Part shown: positions 42,695 to 50,416 of the stretch, one piece after another
How the letters are laid out: each line of letters starts with the position of its first letter
Position numbering within the stretch: the stretch's first letter is position 1
Source: CAYMCQ01 sp964389025
GTDB lineage: Bacteria; Verrucomicrobiota; Verrucomicrobiia; Limisphaerales; CAYMCQ01
Assembly (NCBI GenBank): GCA_964389025.1
Contig: CAYMCQ010000004.1
Span: forward strand, 35,481 to 99,480
DNA: 64,000 bases
Direction: 5' to 3'
Notes under the pieces: generated by a model
What the model was told of the DNA's origin: nothing
Databases searched by the model: none
What the model saw: the letters and a program-made list of their open reading frames with translations, nothing else
Made by a program: the position numbers and the translations under genes

Positions 42695-43813
42695 GTGAAA
42701 ATCCTAGTCGCTCCAGACAAATTCAAAGGCACGCTGACGGCGCAGGCTGCGGCTGAGGCGATTGCGCGCGGCTGGAAAAATTCGCGGCCAGCCGATTCGC
42801 TCGAACTCTTGCCAATGAGCGACGGAGGCGACGGCTTCGGCGAAGTGATGGCAAAACTTCTAGGCGCAAAGTTGCAAACGACGATGACGGTTGACGCCGC
42901 TCATCGCCCGCTCAAAGCCAGATGGTGGTGGGTCTGGAAAAGCAAAACCGCAGTTATCGAATCTGCCCAAGTCATCGGGCTGGCTTTGCTTCCACGCGGA
43001 AAATTTCATCCGTTCCAACTCGACACATTTGGCCTCGGCAAAATCTTTCAAGCCGCAAACAAACGCGGCGCGAAAAAGATTCTCATCGGCATCGGCGGCA
43101 GTGCGACGAATGATGGCGGTTTTGGCCTGGCTCATTCGCTGGGCTGGAAATTCCTGGATGCTCGTGGCAATGAGATCAAAAATTGGACTAGTCTCGCTGC
43201 GCTTGAAACGATCCGCAAACCTTCGCTGAAAAATGTCCCGGAAATTATCGTCGCTGTTGACGTGCAAAATCCTTTGCTTGGGAGGCATGGCGCAACGCGA
43301 ATTTACGGGCCGCAAAAAGGTTTGCGCCCTGAGGATTTGCCGCGGGCCGAAACGGCGTTGAAACGGCTGGCGATGGTTTGTTGCAGCGGTGGTCTGCGAC
43401 CGTCGCCTTTCCATCGGCGGTCACAGACTGCCGCTACAATTCCCGGCGCGGGCGCGGCGGGCGGACTTGGTTTCGGCCTGCGAAATTTTTTCGATGCGAA
43501 ACTTGAGCGCGGCTTTGAAATTTTTTCCCGGCACGCGGATTTACCCGCGCGAATCCGAAAAGCCGACCTGGTCATCACCGGCGAGGGCGCGATTGACCGG
43601 CAGACGTTCATGGGCAAGGGCGTTGGAGAAATCATCAAGCTGTGCAAGGCGTTGCGTGTCCCGTGCGCGGCGCTTGCTGGAAAAGTGGAGCGTGTGCCGA
43701 AAAGATTTCCAGTGCGCGCGATTGTTCCTGGTTTGGCGACGGGTGACGAAGCGCAAACGAAGGCGGCATTTTATTTGTTCAAGCTGGCGGAGCAGGTTGC
43801 GGGCGAACATTGA
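42695..43813 (+). CDS. garK: Glycerate 2-kinase (GarK/GlxK type I)
   Basis: The 372-aa product starts at GTG with MKILVAPDKFKGTLTAQ, the family signature. Further landmarks are MSDGGDGFGEV, IGIGGSATNDGGFG near residue 130, YGPQKGL near 205, GAGAAGGLGFGL near 250, and ITGEGAIDRQTFMGKGVGEI near 290. It phosphorylates glycerate, linking glyoxylate or sugar-acid breakdown to glycolysis. About 20 residues (VCCSGGLRPSPFHRRSQTAA) between the helical segment and the GAGAAGG loop are translated from a palindromic dispersed repeat (43381-43439), with the frame intact. It is followed by a 20-bp-arm hairpin. Confidence 0.9.
   Translation: MKILVAPDKFKGTLTAQAAAEAIARGWKNSRPADSLELLPMSDGGDGFGEVMAKLLGAKLQTTMTVDAAHRPLKARWWWVWKSKTAVIESAQVIGLALLPRGKFHPFQLDTFGLGKIFQAANKRGAKKILIGIGGSATNDGGFGLAHSLGWKFLDARGNEIKNWTSLAALETIRKPSLKNVPEIIVAVDVQNPLLGRHGATRIYGPQKGLRPEDLPRAETALKRLAMVCCSGGLRPSPFHRRSQTAATIPGAGAAGGLGFGLRNFFDAKLERGFEIFSRHADLPARIRKADLVITGEGAIDRQTFMGKGVGEIIKLCKALRVPCAALAGKVERVPKRFPVRAIVPGLATGDEAQTKAAFYLFKLAEQVAGEH
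43381..43439. repeat. Palindromic dispersed repeat inside garK
   Basis: The 59-base unit starts TTGCAGCGGTGGTCTG and ends CAGACTGCCGCTACAA, with 22-base arms matching at 18 positions. A near-identical left arm occurs at 63517-63542. Confidence 0.88.
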
Positions 43814-43818
43814 TTTCA

Positions 43819-43881
43819 GAGGGCGGAGTTACACGACGCCCTGATCAAAAAAATGTTAAGACGTCGTGTAACTCCGCCCTC
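43819..43881. repeat. Perfect 20-bp inverted repeat between garK and the MBL gene
   Basis: GAGGGCGGAGTTACACGACG (43819-43838) and its exact complement (43862-43881) flank a 23-base AT-rich loop. It can serve as a bidirectional terminator-like hairpin. The left arm has another copy at 8584-8610. Confidence 0.92.
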
Positions 43882-43928
43882 CGAATTGCCGTTGGACGCG
43901 GCACGCCTTCGTCGCTATTCTCGCGCGC

Positions 43929-44750
43929 ATGAATCTTGAAGACAATCTAGGCGACATCACGCGCAAAGGCCGCATGGCCGCGAACGTTTCGGCGGAAACG
44001 GCGGCACAGGCGGCTGGACTTTCCGTGGCGGAACTTTCTGCGCTCGAAGAAACAGGAAATTTTTCCAAGCGGCCAGATTTTCTCGGGCTGGCGGCTGCGA
44101 TCGGTCTCGACGGAAAAAAACTTGAAGGCATCGCGAGCGGCTGGCTGCCGTCGGAAAAAGATTTGGACACATGGCACGAACTGCGCGTTTTCACGAACGA
44201 ACGTGGCGGCATCAAGGTGAATTGCTATTTGATTTGGGACGAGGTTTCGCGCGAAGCGGCATTGTTTGACACGGGTTGGGAAGCCGAGCCGATTTTGACG
44301 ACGATTGAGGAAAATAAACTCCAGCTCAAACACCTTTTCATCACGCACACGCACGAAGACCATATCGCGGCGCTTGGCGCAGTGCGTGAAAAATTTCCCA
44401 AGGTGAAACTTCACTCGAACACGAAGACCGCGCCGGTTGACCAGCGGAACCGCCCAAACGATTTCGTCCACCTCGGCAGCCTGCGTATCACGAATCGCGA
44501 CACGCCGGGTCATGCGGAGGATGGAGTTACTTACATCATCGGCAATTGGGCGGATGATGCGCCGCACGTGGCGATTGTCGGCGACGCGATTTTCTCCGGC
44601 TCGATGGGGCGCGGAAATCAATCGTGGGACTTGGCGAAACAAAAAGTGCGCGACCAGATTTTAACTTTGCCGCCGGACACGCTGATTTGTCCGGGGCACG
44701 GGCCGTTGACGACCGTGGCGGAAGAAAAAGAGCACAATCCGTTTTTCTGA
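43929..44750 (+). CDS. MBL-fold metallo-hydrolase with an N-terminal HTH-like region
   Basis: The 273-aa product has a C-terminal metallo-beta-lactamase fold with HTHEDHIAALG near residue 140 (HxHxDH motif), a GHAED segment near 197, VGDAIFSGSMG near 220 and PGHGPLTT near 256. These ligands form the di-metal site of glyoxalase II-like hydrolases. The first 75 residues (AAQAAGLSVAELSALEETGNF; FLGLAAAIGLDGKKLEGIASG) look like an Xre-type helix-turn-helix, a combination seen in some bacteria but without known function. Its TGA stop is the first base of the left terminal repeat of the next element. Confidence 0.85.
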   Translation: MNLEDNLGDITRKGRMAANVSAETAAQAAGLSVAELSALEETGNFSKRPDFLGLAAAIGLDGKKLEGIASGWLPSEKDLDTWHELRVFTNERGGIKVNCYLIWDEVSREAALFDTGWEAEPILTTIEENKLQLKHLFITHTHEDHIAALGAVREKFPKVKLHSNTKTAPVDQRNRPNDFVHLGSLRITNRDTPGHAEDGVTYIIGNWADDAPHVAIVGDAIFSGSMGRGNQSWDLAKQKVRDQILTLPPDTLICPGHGPLTTVAEEKEHNPFF

Positions 44751-45174
44751 TTTTAGATTTTTGATTTGCGATTTTTGATTGGGAAGAGCGCGTATGACGG
44801 AAATCGAACTTAAGACCAGGACGAGAAAGTTTGCGCTTCGCGTTTTGAAACTTGTGGCGGCACTGCCGAAAACAGCCGAAGGCAGGGCAATCGCAAACCA
44901 ACTCGCCCGTTCTGGAACGTCTGTCGGGGCAAATTATCGCGCAGCTTGTCGAGGCCGGTCCAAAGCAGAATTCATTTCGAAACTTGGCATTGTCGAAGAG
45001 GAAGCCGACGAAAGTGTTTACTGGTTGGAACTGGTTATTGAAGCTGGTTTGATGAGTCGCAAGCGGATTGAACCACTTTTGCAGGAGGCAAACGAAATTG
45101 TTGCGATCATGGTCGCCTCGCGGAAGTCTGCGTTTTCCTCTCCAATCGTAAATCGCAAATCAAAAATCTAAAAT
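44750..45174. mobile_element. Putative inverted-repeat element carrying a four-helix-bundle gene
   Basis: Terminal inverted repeats of 33 bp (44750-44782 and 45142-45174) match at 31 positions; both are built of 7-base units such as TTTTTGA and TTTGCGA. Between them lies a single gene. The element abuts the stop of the MBL gene and ends 49 bases before ilvN. Calling it mobile is inference; no transposase or target duplication is seen. Confidence 0.65.
44794..45171 (+). CDS. Four-helix-bundle protein (S23/23S rRNA intervening sequence protein family)
   Basis: The 125-aa product is all-helical. The hallmark of the family is clear: IANQLARSGTSVGANYRAAC, then RSKAEFISKLGIVEEEADES, then VYWLELVIEAGL. 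Family members were first found within insertions in 23S rRNA genes of Leptospira, are related to the Avd accessory protein of diversity-generating retroelements, and are likely RNA-binding; function is unproven. GGGAAGA lies 7 bases before the ATG at 44794. The C-terminal PIVNRKSKI is encoded by the right terminal repeat, which also supplies the stop. No reverse transcriptase is nearby. Confidence 0.92.
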   Translation: MTEIELKTRTRKFALRVLKLVAALPKTAEGRAIANQLARSGTSVGANYRAACRGRSKAEFISKLGIVEEEADESVYWLELVIEAGLMSRKRIEPLLQEANEIVAIMVASRKSAFSSPIVNRKSKI

Positions 45175-45223
45175 TGACCCACGCCAAGCTCATTGCTACT
45201 TTTCGCCGCTCGTTTAATCGCCT

Positions 45224-45697
45224 ATGCGACACACAATTTCAGTTCTCGTGGAAAACAAGTTCGGCGCGCTCACGCGCATCGCCGGGCTGTTCAGCGGGCG
45301 CGGCTACAACATTGACACGCTCAATGTGGGGCCGACGGAAGACCCGACGATCTCGCGCGCGACGATCGTGACGCACGGCGACGAGGCCACGCTGGAACAA
45401 ATCGTCAAGCAACTGAACAAACTGGTGGATGTGATCAAGGTGCATGATTTTCGCGACGGCGAATACGTGGACCGTGAACTGGTGCTGGTGAAAGTGTCGG
45501 TGGATTCCAAATCGCGCGCCGAGGTGATGCAGATCACGGACATTTTCCGCGCGAAGATCGTGGACGTGCAGCCGAAGTCGCTGACGATCGAGATCACCGG
45601 CAACGAAAGCAAGGTGGAAAAATTTCTCGGACTGATGAAGACGTTCGGCATCATGGAATTGACGCGAACGGGGAAAGCAGCGTTGCCGCGCAAATAA
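45224..45697 (+). CDS. ilvN: Acetolactate synthase small (regulatory) subunit
   Basis: The 157-aa product is a full-length IlvN/IlvH: an N-terminal ACT domain (TISVLVENKFGALTRIAGLFSGRGYNIDTLNVG) and a C-terminal half with SRAEVMQITDIFRAKIVDV and the GIMELTRTG end. It binds valine and activates the catalytic large subunit in branched-chain amino-acid synthesis. The large subunit gene ilvB is not in the window, which is unusual since ilvBN are mostly adjacent; the four-helix-bundle element lies where ilvB would be expected. ilvC follows after 81 bases. Confidence 0.95.
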   Translation: MRHTISVLVENKFGALTRIAGLFSGRGYNIDTLNVGPTEDPTISRATIVTHGDEATLEQIVKQLNKLVDVIKVHDFRDGEYVDRELVLVKVSVDSKSRAEVMQITDIFRAKIVDVQPKSLTIEITGNESKVEKFLGLMKTFGIMELTRTGKAALPRK

Positions 45698-45775
45698 GTT
45701 TCTGGTTTCCAGTTTTCAGTTTCAAGTTAAGCAAGATTTCCAATCGCAAATCAAAAATCACAAATCAAAAATAAA
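45698..45775. repeat. Two heptamer arrays between ilvN and ilvC
   Basis: GTTTCTG, GTTTCCA, GTTTTCA, GTTTCAA (45698-45725) and CAATCGC, AAATCAA, AAATCAC, AAATCAA, AAATAAA (45741-45775). The second array matches the right terminal repeat of the four-helix-bundle element. The first begins at the second base of the tail of the ilvN stop. Confidence 0.8.
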
Positions 45776-45778
45776 ACC

Positions 45779-46804
45779 ATGCCTGCAAAAGTTTACTCTG
45801 ACAAAGATGCCGATCTCGGCTTTCTGAAAAATAAAACGCTCGCGGTTCTCGGCTTCGGCTCGCAAGGCCACGCGCACGCGCTCAACCTCAAGGAGAGCGG
45901 CTGCAAGGTCATCATCGGCCTCTACGCGGGCAGCAAATCCATCCCGGTCGCGAAGGCAAAGGGATTCAAAGTCTATTCGACCGGCGAAGCGGTGCGGCGC
46001 GCGGACGTGATTTTCGTCGCGATTCCCGACACGAAGCAGCCCGCTGCTTATGCGAAGGACATCAAACCGAATCTGACGAAGGGCAAAACGCTTTTGTTCT
46101 CGCACGGTTTCGCGATCCATTTCAAAACGGTCGTGCCTCCAAAAAATGTGGACGTGATCCTCGTGGCGCCGAAGGGGCCGGGGCACATCGTCCGCCGGCA
46201 ATATCTCGAAGGCAAAGGCGTGCCGGCGCTCATCGGGATTTATCAGAACCCCAGCGGCAAGGCGAAAAAGACCGCGCTGGCGTGGGCAAAAGGAATCGGC
46301 GGCACGCGCGCTGGCGTGATTGAAACGTCGTTCAAGGAAGAGACCGAGACGGATTTGTTCGGCGAGCAGACCGTGTTGTGCGGCGGCGCGAGCGCGTTGA
46401 TCCAGGCCGGTTACGAGACGCTTGTCGAAGCCGGTTATCAGCCGGAGATGGCTTACTTCGAGTGCTTGCATGAGTTGAAACTCATCGTGGACTTGATGAA
46501 CGAAGCGGGCATCAGCGGAATGAGGTTTTCAGTTTCCGAAACCGCGAAGTGGGGCGACGTGTCGGTCGGCCCGAAGATCATTGATGCCAGCGTGAAGAAA
46601 CGAATGAAAGTCGCGCTGAAGGAAATTCAGAACGGCAAGTTCGCGCGCGGCTGGGTCAACGAATACAAAACCGGTTACAAGCGATACAATGCACTGCTCA
46701 AGAAGGGCGAAAATCACTCCATCGAAAAAGTCGGCGCGCGGTTGCGCGGGCTGATGCCGTGGATGAAGAAACGGTCGGTAAAAGGCGTGCAGGCGGCGTA
46801 TTAA
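45779..46804 (+). CDS. ilvC: Ketol-acid reductoisomerase (class I)
   Basis: The 341-aa product has the NADPH-binding AVLGFGSQGHAHALNL near residue 22, VILVAPKGPGHIVRRQY near 122, and the catalytic EETETDLFGEQTVLCGG near 188 with metal-binding acidic residues, followed by ECLHELKLIVDLM near 225. It carries out the isomeroreduction step in valine and isoleucine synthesis. Length is normal for the short class I enzyme. The ATG lies right behind a heptamer array that replaces any visible ribosome binding site. Confidence 0.97.
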   Translation: MPAKVYSDKDADLGFLKNKTLAVLGFGSQGHAHALNLKESGCKVIIGLYAGSKSIPVAKAKGFKVYSTGEAVRRADVIFVAIPDTKQPAAYAKDIKPNLTKGKTLLFSHGFAIHFKTVVPPKNVDVILVAPKGPGHIVRRQYLEGKGVPALIGIYQNPSGKAKKTALAWAKGIGGTRAGVIETSFKEETETDLFGEQTVLCGGASALIQAGYETLVEAGYQPEMAYFECLHELKLIVDLMNEAGISGMRFSVSETAKWGDVSVGPKIIDASVKKRMKVALKEIQNGKFARGWVNEYKTGYKRYNALLKKGENHSIEKVGARLRGLMPWMKKRSVKGVQAAY

Positions 46805-46940
46805 GCGCGGAAGGCGGAGGGCGGAATTGAGTTCCCGAAGTTGAGTGACTTCGGCGTTTTTGTTTGAAACAAGGCTTGAAATTTAGCGCAACTGGAAATT
46901 GGAATTGGTGTTCATCTGTTGTGATGGTAATATTGAGCGT

Positions 46941-47726
46941 ATGAAACTCGGTGGAAAAACAGCGTTTTGCATTGCGGCGTTCGGTTGCGTGATTGCGGCG
47001 CGGGCGGTGGTCAACGACGGGGGCAATCCGTATTATCCGATTGTCGAGCGAAACGTCTTCGGGTTGAAAGATCCTCCACCACCGCCTGAGCCGAAGCAGG
47101 AAGGGCCGCCGCCACCCAAGATCACGCTCACCGGCATCACGGATGTTCTCGGGCGGAAGCTGGCGCTTCTGGAATGGCAAGAGCCGCCAGCGGCGGGCCA
47201 GCCGGCGAAGAAAAATTTCAGCACTTTGACCGAAGGCCAGCGCGAAGGGAAAATCGAAGTTTTGGAAATTGATATCAAAGCTGGAATCGTCAAGGTGAAC
47301 AACTACGGCGTGACAAACACGCTGTCGTTCAAAGACGACGGTGCCAAGCTACCGGCGACACCTTTCACGGCGCCTCCCGTCGGTGGCATTCCCTCGCCTG
47401 CTGCAAGCGTTCCCTCTCCCGCTCCATCACAGCCATACACGTTCACCAGCACTACCACAACAATTGGAACGAGTGCCGGCGCAACTCCCGGTGTGAAAAC
47501 AATTCCGTCGCGCCAGCTTCGTTTGCCGGCATCCGTGCAACCTCAGGGGGCCGCGGCGGCAACGCAGCAGCCTACTCAACAACTTTCAAAGGAGGAGCAG
47601 GAGGTTCTCATTGAAGTCGAAAGGGAACTGAACAAGGACAACCCTGCCTATCCACCACCACCACCCACGTCTTTGAATCCCACCGCCAACCTTGCCCCGC
47701 CCGCGCCTCCCACCACCCCGAAATAA
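46941..47726 (+). CDS. Exported protein with a GspC/PilP-like domain and Pro-rich tail
   Basis: The 261-aa product has a short signal or anchor (TAFCIAAFGCVIAARAV), then PIVERNVFGLKDPPPPP and ITLTGITDVLGRKLALLEW, which match the homology region of type II secretion GspC and pilus PilP proteins. A strand-rich segment (GKIEVLEIDIKAGIVKVNNYG) completes that fold by residue 130. The remainder is low-complexity Pro/Ala/Thr with one charged helix (SKEEQEVLIEVERELNK). It may link an inner-membrane secretion platform to the outer membrane. No other secretion genes are present here. Confidence 0.6.
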   Translation: MKLGGKTAFCIAAFGCVIAARAVVNDGGNPYYPIVERNVFGLKDPPPPPEPKQEGPPPPKITLTGITDVLGRKLALLEWQEPPAAGQPAKKNFSTLTEGQREGKIEVLEIDIKAGIVKVNNYGVTNTLSFKDDGAKLPATPFTAPPVGGIPSPAASVPSPAPSQPYTFTSTTTTIGTSAGATPGVKTIPSRQLRLPASVQPQGAAAATQQPTQQLSKEEQEVLIEVERELNKDNPAYPPPPPTSLNPTANLAPPAPPTTPK

Positions 47727-47845
47727 ATTCGCGGGTCTGTCGTTTTGCAAAAAATATTCTGCCGAAAAGGTTCTCGCGGGCCGGCTTCGTTCCGTGGCCT
47801 GTGAATCGCCCGGCAGATTGTGCCGAGTCCATTGGCTTTACCCGG

Positions 47846-49024
47846 TTAACAACGCTCCGCCCCTTTTTCTTCCGGCACGGTAAAACAGAAAGTCGCACCG
47901 TTGCCCGGCTCGCTTTCCACCCAAACCCGGCCGCCGTGCGACTGAACGATGTGTTTCACAATCGAAAGGCCAAGCCCCGTGCCGCCCTGCTCGCGCGAGC
48001 GCGCCTTGTCCACGCGATAAAACCGCTCGAAGACCCGTTCGAGCGATTCGCGCGGAATCCCCGGACCGCGATCTTCGACACGCACTTCGATTTTCCCGTC
48101 GCCGACAACGCGACCGCTGACGATCACGCGTCCGCCAGCGCCGCCATACTTGATCGCATTGTCCACGAGGTTAGAAATCACCTGCTGAATCCGCTGCGAG
48201 TCGGCGCCGGCCTTGAAGTCGGGCATTTCGTTGGCGAGCGCGACGTTTTTCGCGGCAGCGCGCGCGCTGAAATCTTCAAAAATTTTCTCAACAACCTGCC
48301 GCAGTTCGACGGTTTGCAGATTCAAAACAATCCTGCCCGATTCCAATTCGGAAATCGTCAGCAAATCCTGGATTAGAAGGCCAAGCCGGTCGCTGTGCCG
48401 CTCGATGGTCTGCAAAAATTTCGTGGCGACAGCCGGGTCATCCTTCGCGCCGCCGAGCAGCGTCTCGACGTAGCCTTTGATGAGCGAAAGCGGCGTGCGC
48501 AGTTCGTGGCTGACGTTGGCGACGAATTCTTCGCGCGTGCGCTCGAGTTTTTTCAGCCGTGTCAGCTCGTGAAATACAAGGATGCTTCGCTCCCGCTTGC
48601 CGTCCTCGTCGCGAATGGCGGCGGCGTTGATGGCAAACCAGCGGTCATCGGGAAATTTTATTTCGCTGGAAACCCGCCCGTGGATGCCGAGGTTGTGGAC
48701 AAGCTCGGCAAGTTCGTGTGCGCGCAGCGTTTCAATCAAAGTCTTGCCGCGCACGTCGCCGGAGAGCGCAAACAACTCGAACAGTGCGCGGTTGGCCAGC
48801 TCAATGCGCCCGTCGCGGTCCAGCAGCAGCAACCCTTCGGTCATGCTGTCGAAGACGGTTCGCTGGCGGAGTTGGGAATGCCACTCGACTTGCAGCTTCT
48901 CGCGCTCGGAGGATGCGAGGGCTGCGCGCAATTCGTTTCGCGCGCGCGAAAATTTCCAGCGCCAGAAAAGATGCAGTGCCACCAGCGCCGCCAGAAGGAT
49001 TGAAATGATGATGGGCTGCCACAC
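47846..49024 (-). CDS. phoR: Phosphate-regulon sensor histidine kinase PhoR-like
   Basis: The 392-aa product starts at GTG, has one N-terminal membrane helix (IIISILLAALVALHLFW), a PAS domain (about 60-150; FDSMTEGLLLLDRDGRI), a HisKA domain with FVANVSHELRTPLSLIKGY (phospho-acceptor His near residue 175), and an ATPase domain with VDNAIKYGG, DRGPGIP and GTGLGLSIVKHI. As the last gene of the pst-pho cluster it should phosphorylate PhoB when phosphate is scarce. It starts 26 bases after the phoB stop. Confidence 0.92.
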   Translation of the reverse strand: MWQPIIISILLAALVALHLFWRWKFSRARNELRAALASSEREKLQVEWHSQLRQRTVFDSMTEGLLLLDRDGRIELANRALFELFALSGDVRGKTLIETLRAHELAELVHNLGIHGRVSSEIKFPDDRWFAINAAAIRDEDGKRERSILVFHELTRLKKLERTREEFVANVSHELRTPLSLIKGYVETLLGGAKDDPAVATKFLQTIERHSDRLGLLIQDLLTISELESGRIVLNLQTVELRQVVEKIFEDFSARAAAKNVALANEMPDFKAGADSQRIQQVISNLVDNAIKYGGAGGRVIVSGRVVGDGKIEVRVEDRGPGIPRESLERVFERFYRVDKARSREQGGTGLGLSIVKHIVQSHGGRVWVESEPGNGATFCFTVPEEKGAERC

Positions 49025-49050
49025 AGATTTTTTCCGCCTTCGCGCTGGAA

Positions 49051-49734
49051 TTATTCTTCCACGAACCGATACCCGACGCCGCGCACGGTATCCAGATATT
49101 TCGCCGCCGCGCGGAGTTTCTCGCGGAGACGGCGCATGTGCGTGTCCACCGTGCGCGTGTCCATTTCACTTTCGTAATTCCACACATCGCGCAGCAATTG
49201 CTCGCGCGACTGCACCCGTCCTCGGCGCTCGGCCAGCAGCGCCAGCAACTTGAATTCAGTCGCGGTCAATTCGATTCGCTTGCCGCGCCAGGTTACAATG
49301 TGGCGCGGGACATCAATCAGCAAGTCGCCAAAAACAAACTGCTCGCGCCTGCCTTTCGAAGACTGTCCGCGCTCGAGCAATTTTTTCACGCGCAAAATCA
49401 GTTCGCGCGGGCTGAACGGCTTCGTCACATAATCGTCCGCGCCCAGTTCCAGCCCGAGCACGCGGTCAATCTCGGCGGCCTTGGCGGTCAGCATCAGGAT
49501 CGGCACTCCCGAAGTCGCCGGGTCTCGCCGAACAAGTTTGCAAACTTCCAGCCCATTCACTTCCGGCAGCATCAGATCGAGGATGACGAGCGCAGGCTGA
49601 ACGGATCGGGCTTTTCGCAACGCTTCCGCGCCGTCCGCAGCCGTGACGACCTCGAACCCGGCCTGTTTCAAATTGAACTCTACCAGTTCGACGGCATCCG
49701 GCTCATCATCAACGACAAGAATTTTTGGTTTCAT
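49051..49734 (-). CDS. phoB: Response regulator PhoB-like
   Basis: The ATG at 49734 overlaps the phoU stop (ATGA). The 227-aa product has a receiver domain (KILVVDDEPDAVELVEF; phospho-Asp in VILDLMLPEVNG near residue 53; Lys in YVTKPFSPREL) and an OmpR/PhoB-type winged helix (ELTATEFKLLALLAERRGRV; VDTHMRRLREKL; VRGVGYRF). It would bind Pho-box direct repeats such as those at 53466-53505 and 56233-56250. Confidence 0.93.
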   Translation of the reverse strand: MKPKILVVDDEPDAVELVEFNLKQAGFEVVTAADGAEALRKARSVQPALVILDLMLPEVNGLEVCKLVRRDPATSGVPILMLTAKAAEIDRVLGLELGADDYVTKPFSPRELILRVKKLLERGQSSKGRREQFVFGDLLIDVPRHIVTWRGKRIELTATEFKLLALLAERRGRVQSREQLLRDVWNYESEMDTRTVDTHMRRLREKLRAAAKYLDTVRGVGYRFVEE

Positions 49735-50405
49735 TTTACTTCCGCAGTTGCGGCCTGAATCGTGTGCCGAATGTCCTGCGCTTCGCAAAGATAAACCACC
49801 TCTTCCGCGATGTTCGTGGCGTGATCGGCAATGCGCTCCAAACTTTTCGCGATAACCAGCCAATGCAGGCAACGCGCGATGGTCTCGGGGTTTTTGGTCA
49901 TGTAATCCGCCAGGCCGCGCTGAAGTTGTTTGTGAAATCGGTCAATCTCCTTGTCGCGCGGAATCACGGCGCGCGCATTTTTCGAATCCTGCTTCACAAA
50001 CGAGTCGAGCGCGTCTTTCAACAACGCCAACGCTTTCTTCGCCATGCCTGTAATATCCACGCCAAGCTTCAGGGGCGGTTCGCGCGTGAGCTTGATTGCG
50101 CGACGCGCCATCGTCGTCGCTTCGTCGGCAACGCGTTCGAGGTCGTGCGAAATTTTCATCGCCACGGTGATCAGCCGCAGGTGGCTCGCGAGCGGCGCTT
50201 TGGCCAGAAGCGTAATCGCCATTTCGTCCACCTCCTTTTCGAACTGGTCAATGACACTGTCGCCGCCGCGCACTTCCATCGCGAGTGCGTCGTCGCGCTC
50301 GACGAGCGCGGTGACGGCGCGGTTGACGCTGTTCTCGGCGTGGCTGGCCATGACCAGCAATTTTTCTTTCAAACTGTCGAGTTCTTTTTCGAAATGTGTT
50401 TGCAT
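49731..50405 (-). CDS. phoU: Phosphate-signalling protein PhoU
   Basis: The 224-aa product from the ATG at 50405 has the duplicated three-helix PhoU fold: DSLKEKLLVMASHAENSV with EKEVDEMAI, then ISHDLERVADEATTMARR in the first half, and DKEIDRFHKQL with AKSLERIADHATNIAEEVVYL in the second. The E/DxxxD metal-binding repeats are present. PhoU damps PhoR signalling and PstSCAB activity when phosphate is ample. It starts 11 bases after pstB. Confidence 0.95.
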   Translation of the reverse strand: MQTHFEKELDSLKEKLLVMASHAENSVNRAVTALVERDDALAMEVRGGDSVIDQFEKEVDEMAITLLAKAPLASHLRLITVAMKISHDLERVADEATTMARRAIKLTREPPLKLGVDITGMAKKALALLKDALDSFVKQDSKNARAVIPRDKEIDRFHKQLQRGLADYMTKNPETIARCLHWLVIAKSLERIADHATNIAEEVVYLCEAQDIRHTIQAATAEVK

Positions 50406-50416
50406 GAATTTTTTGA

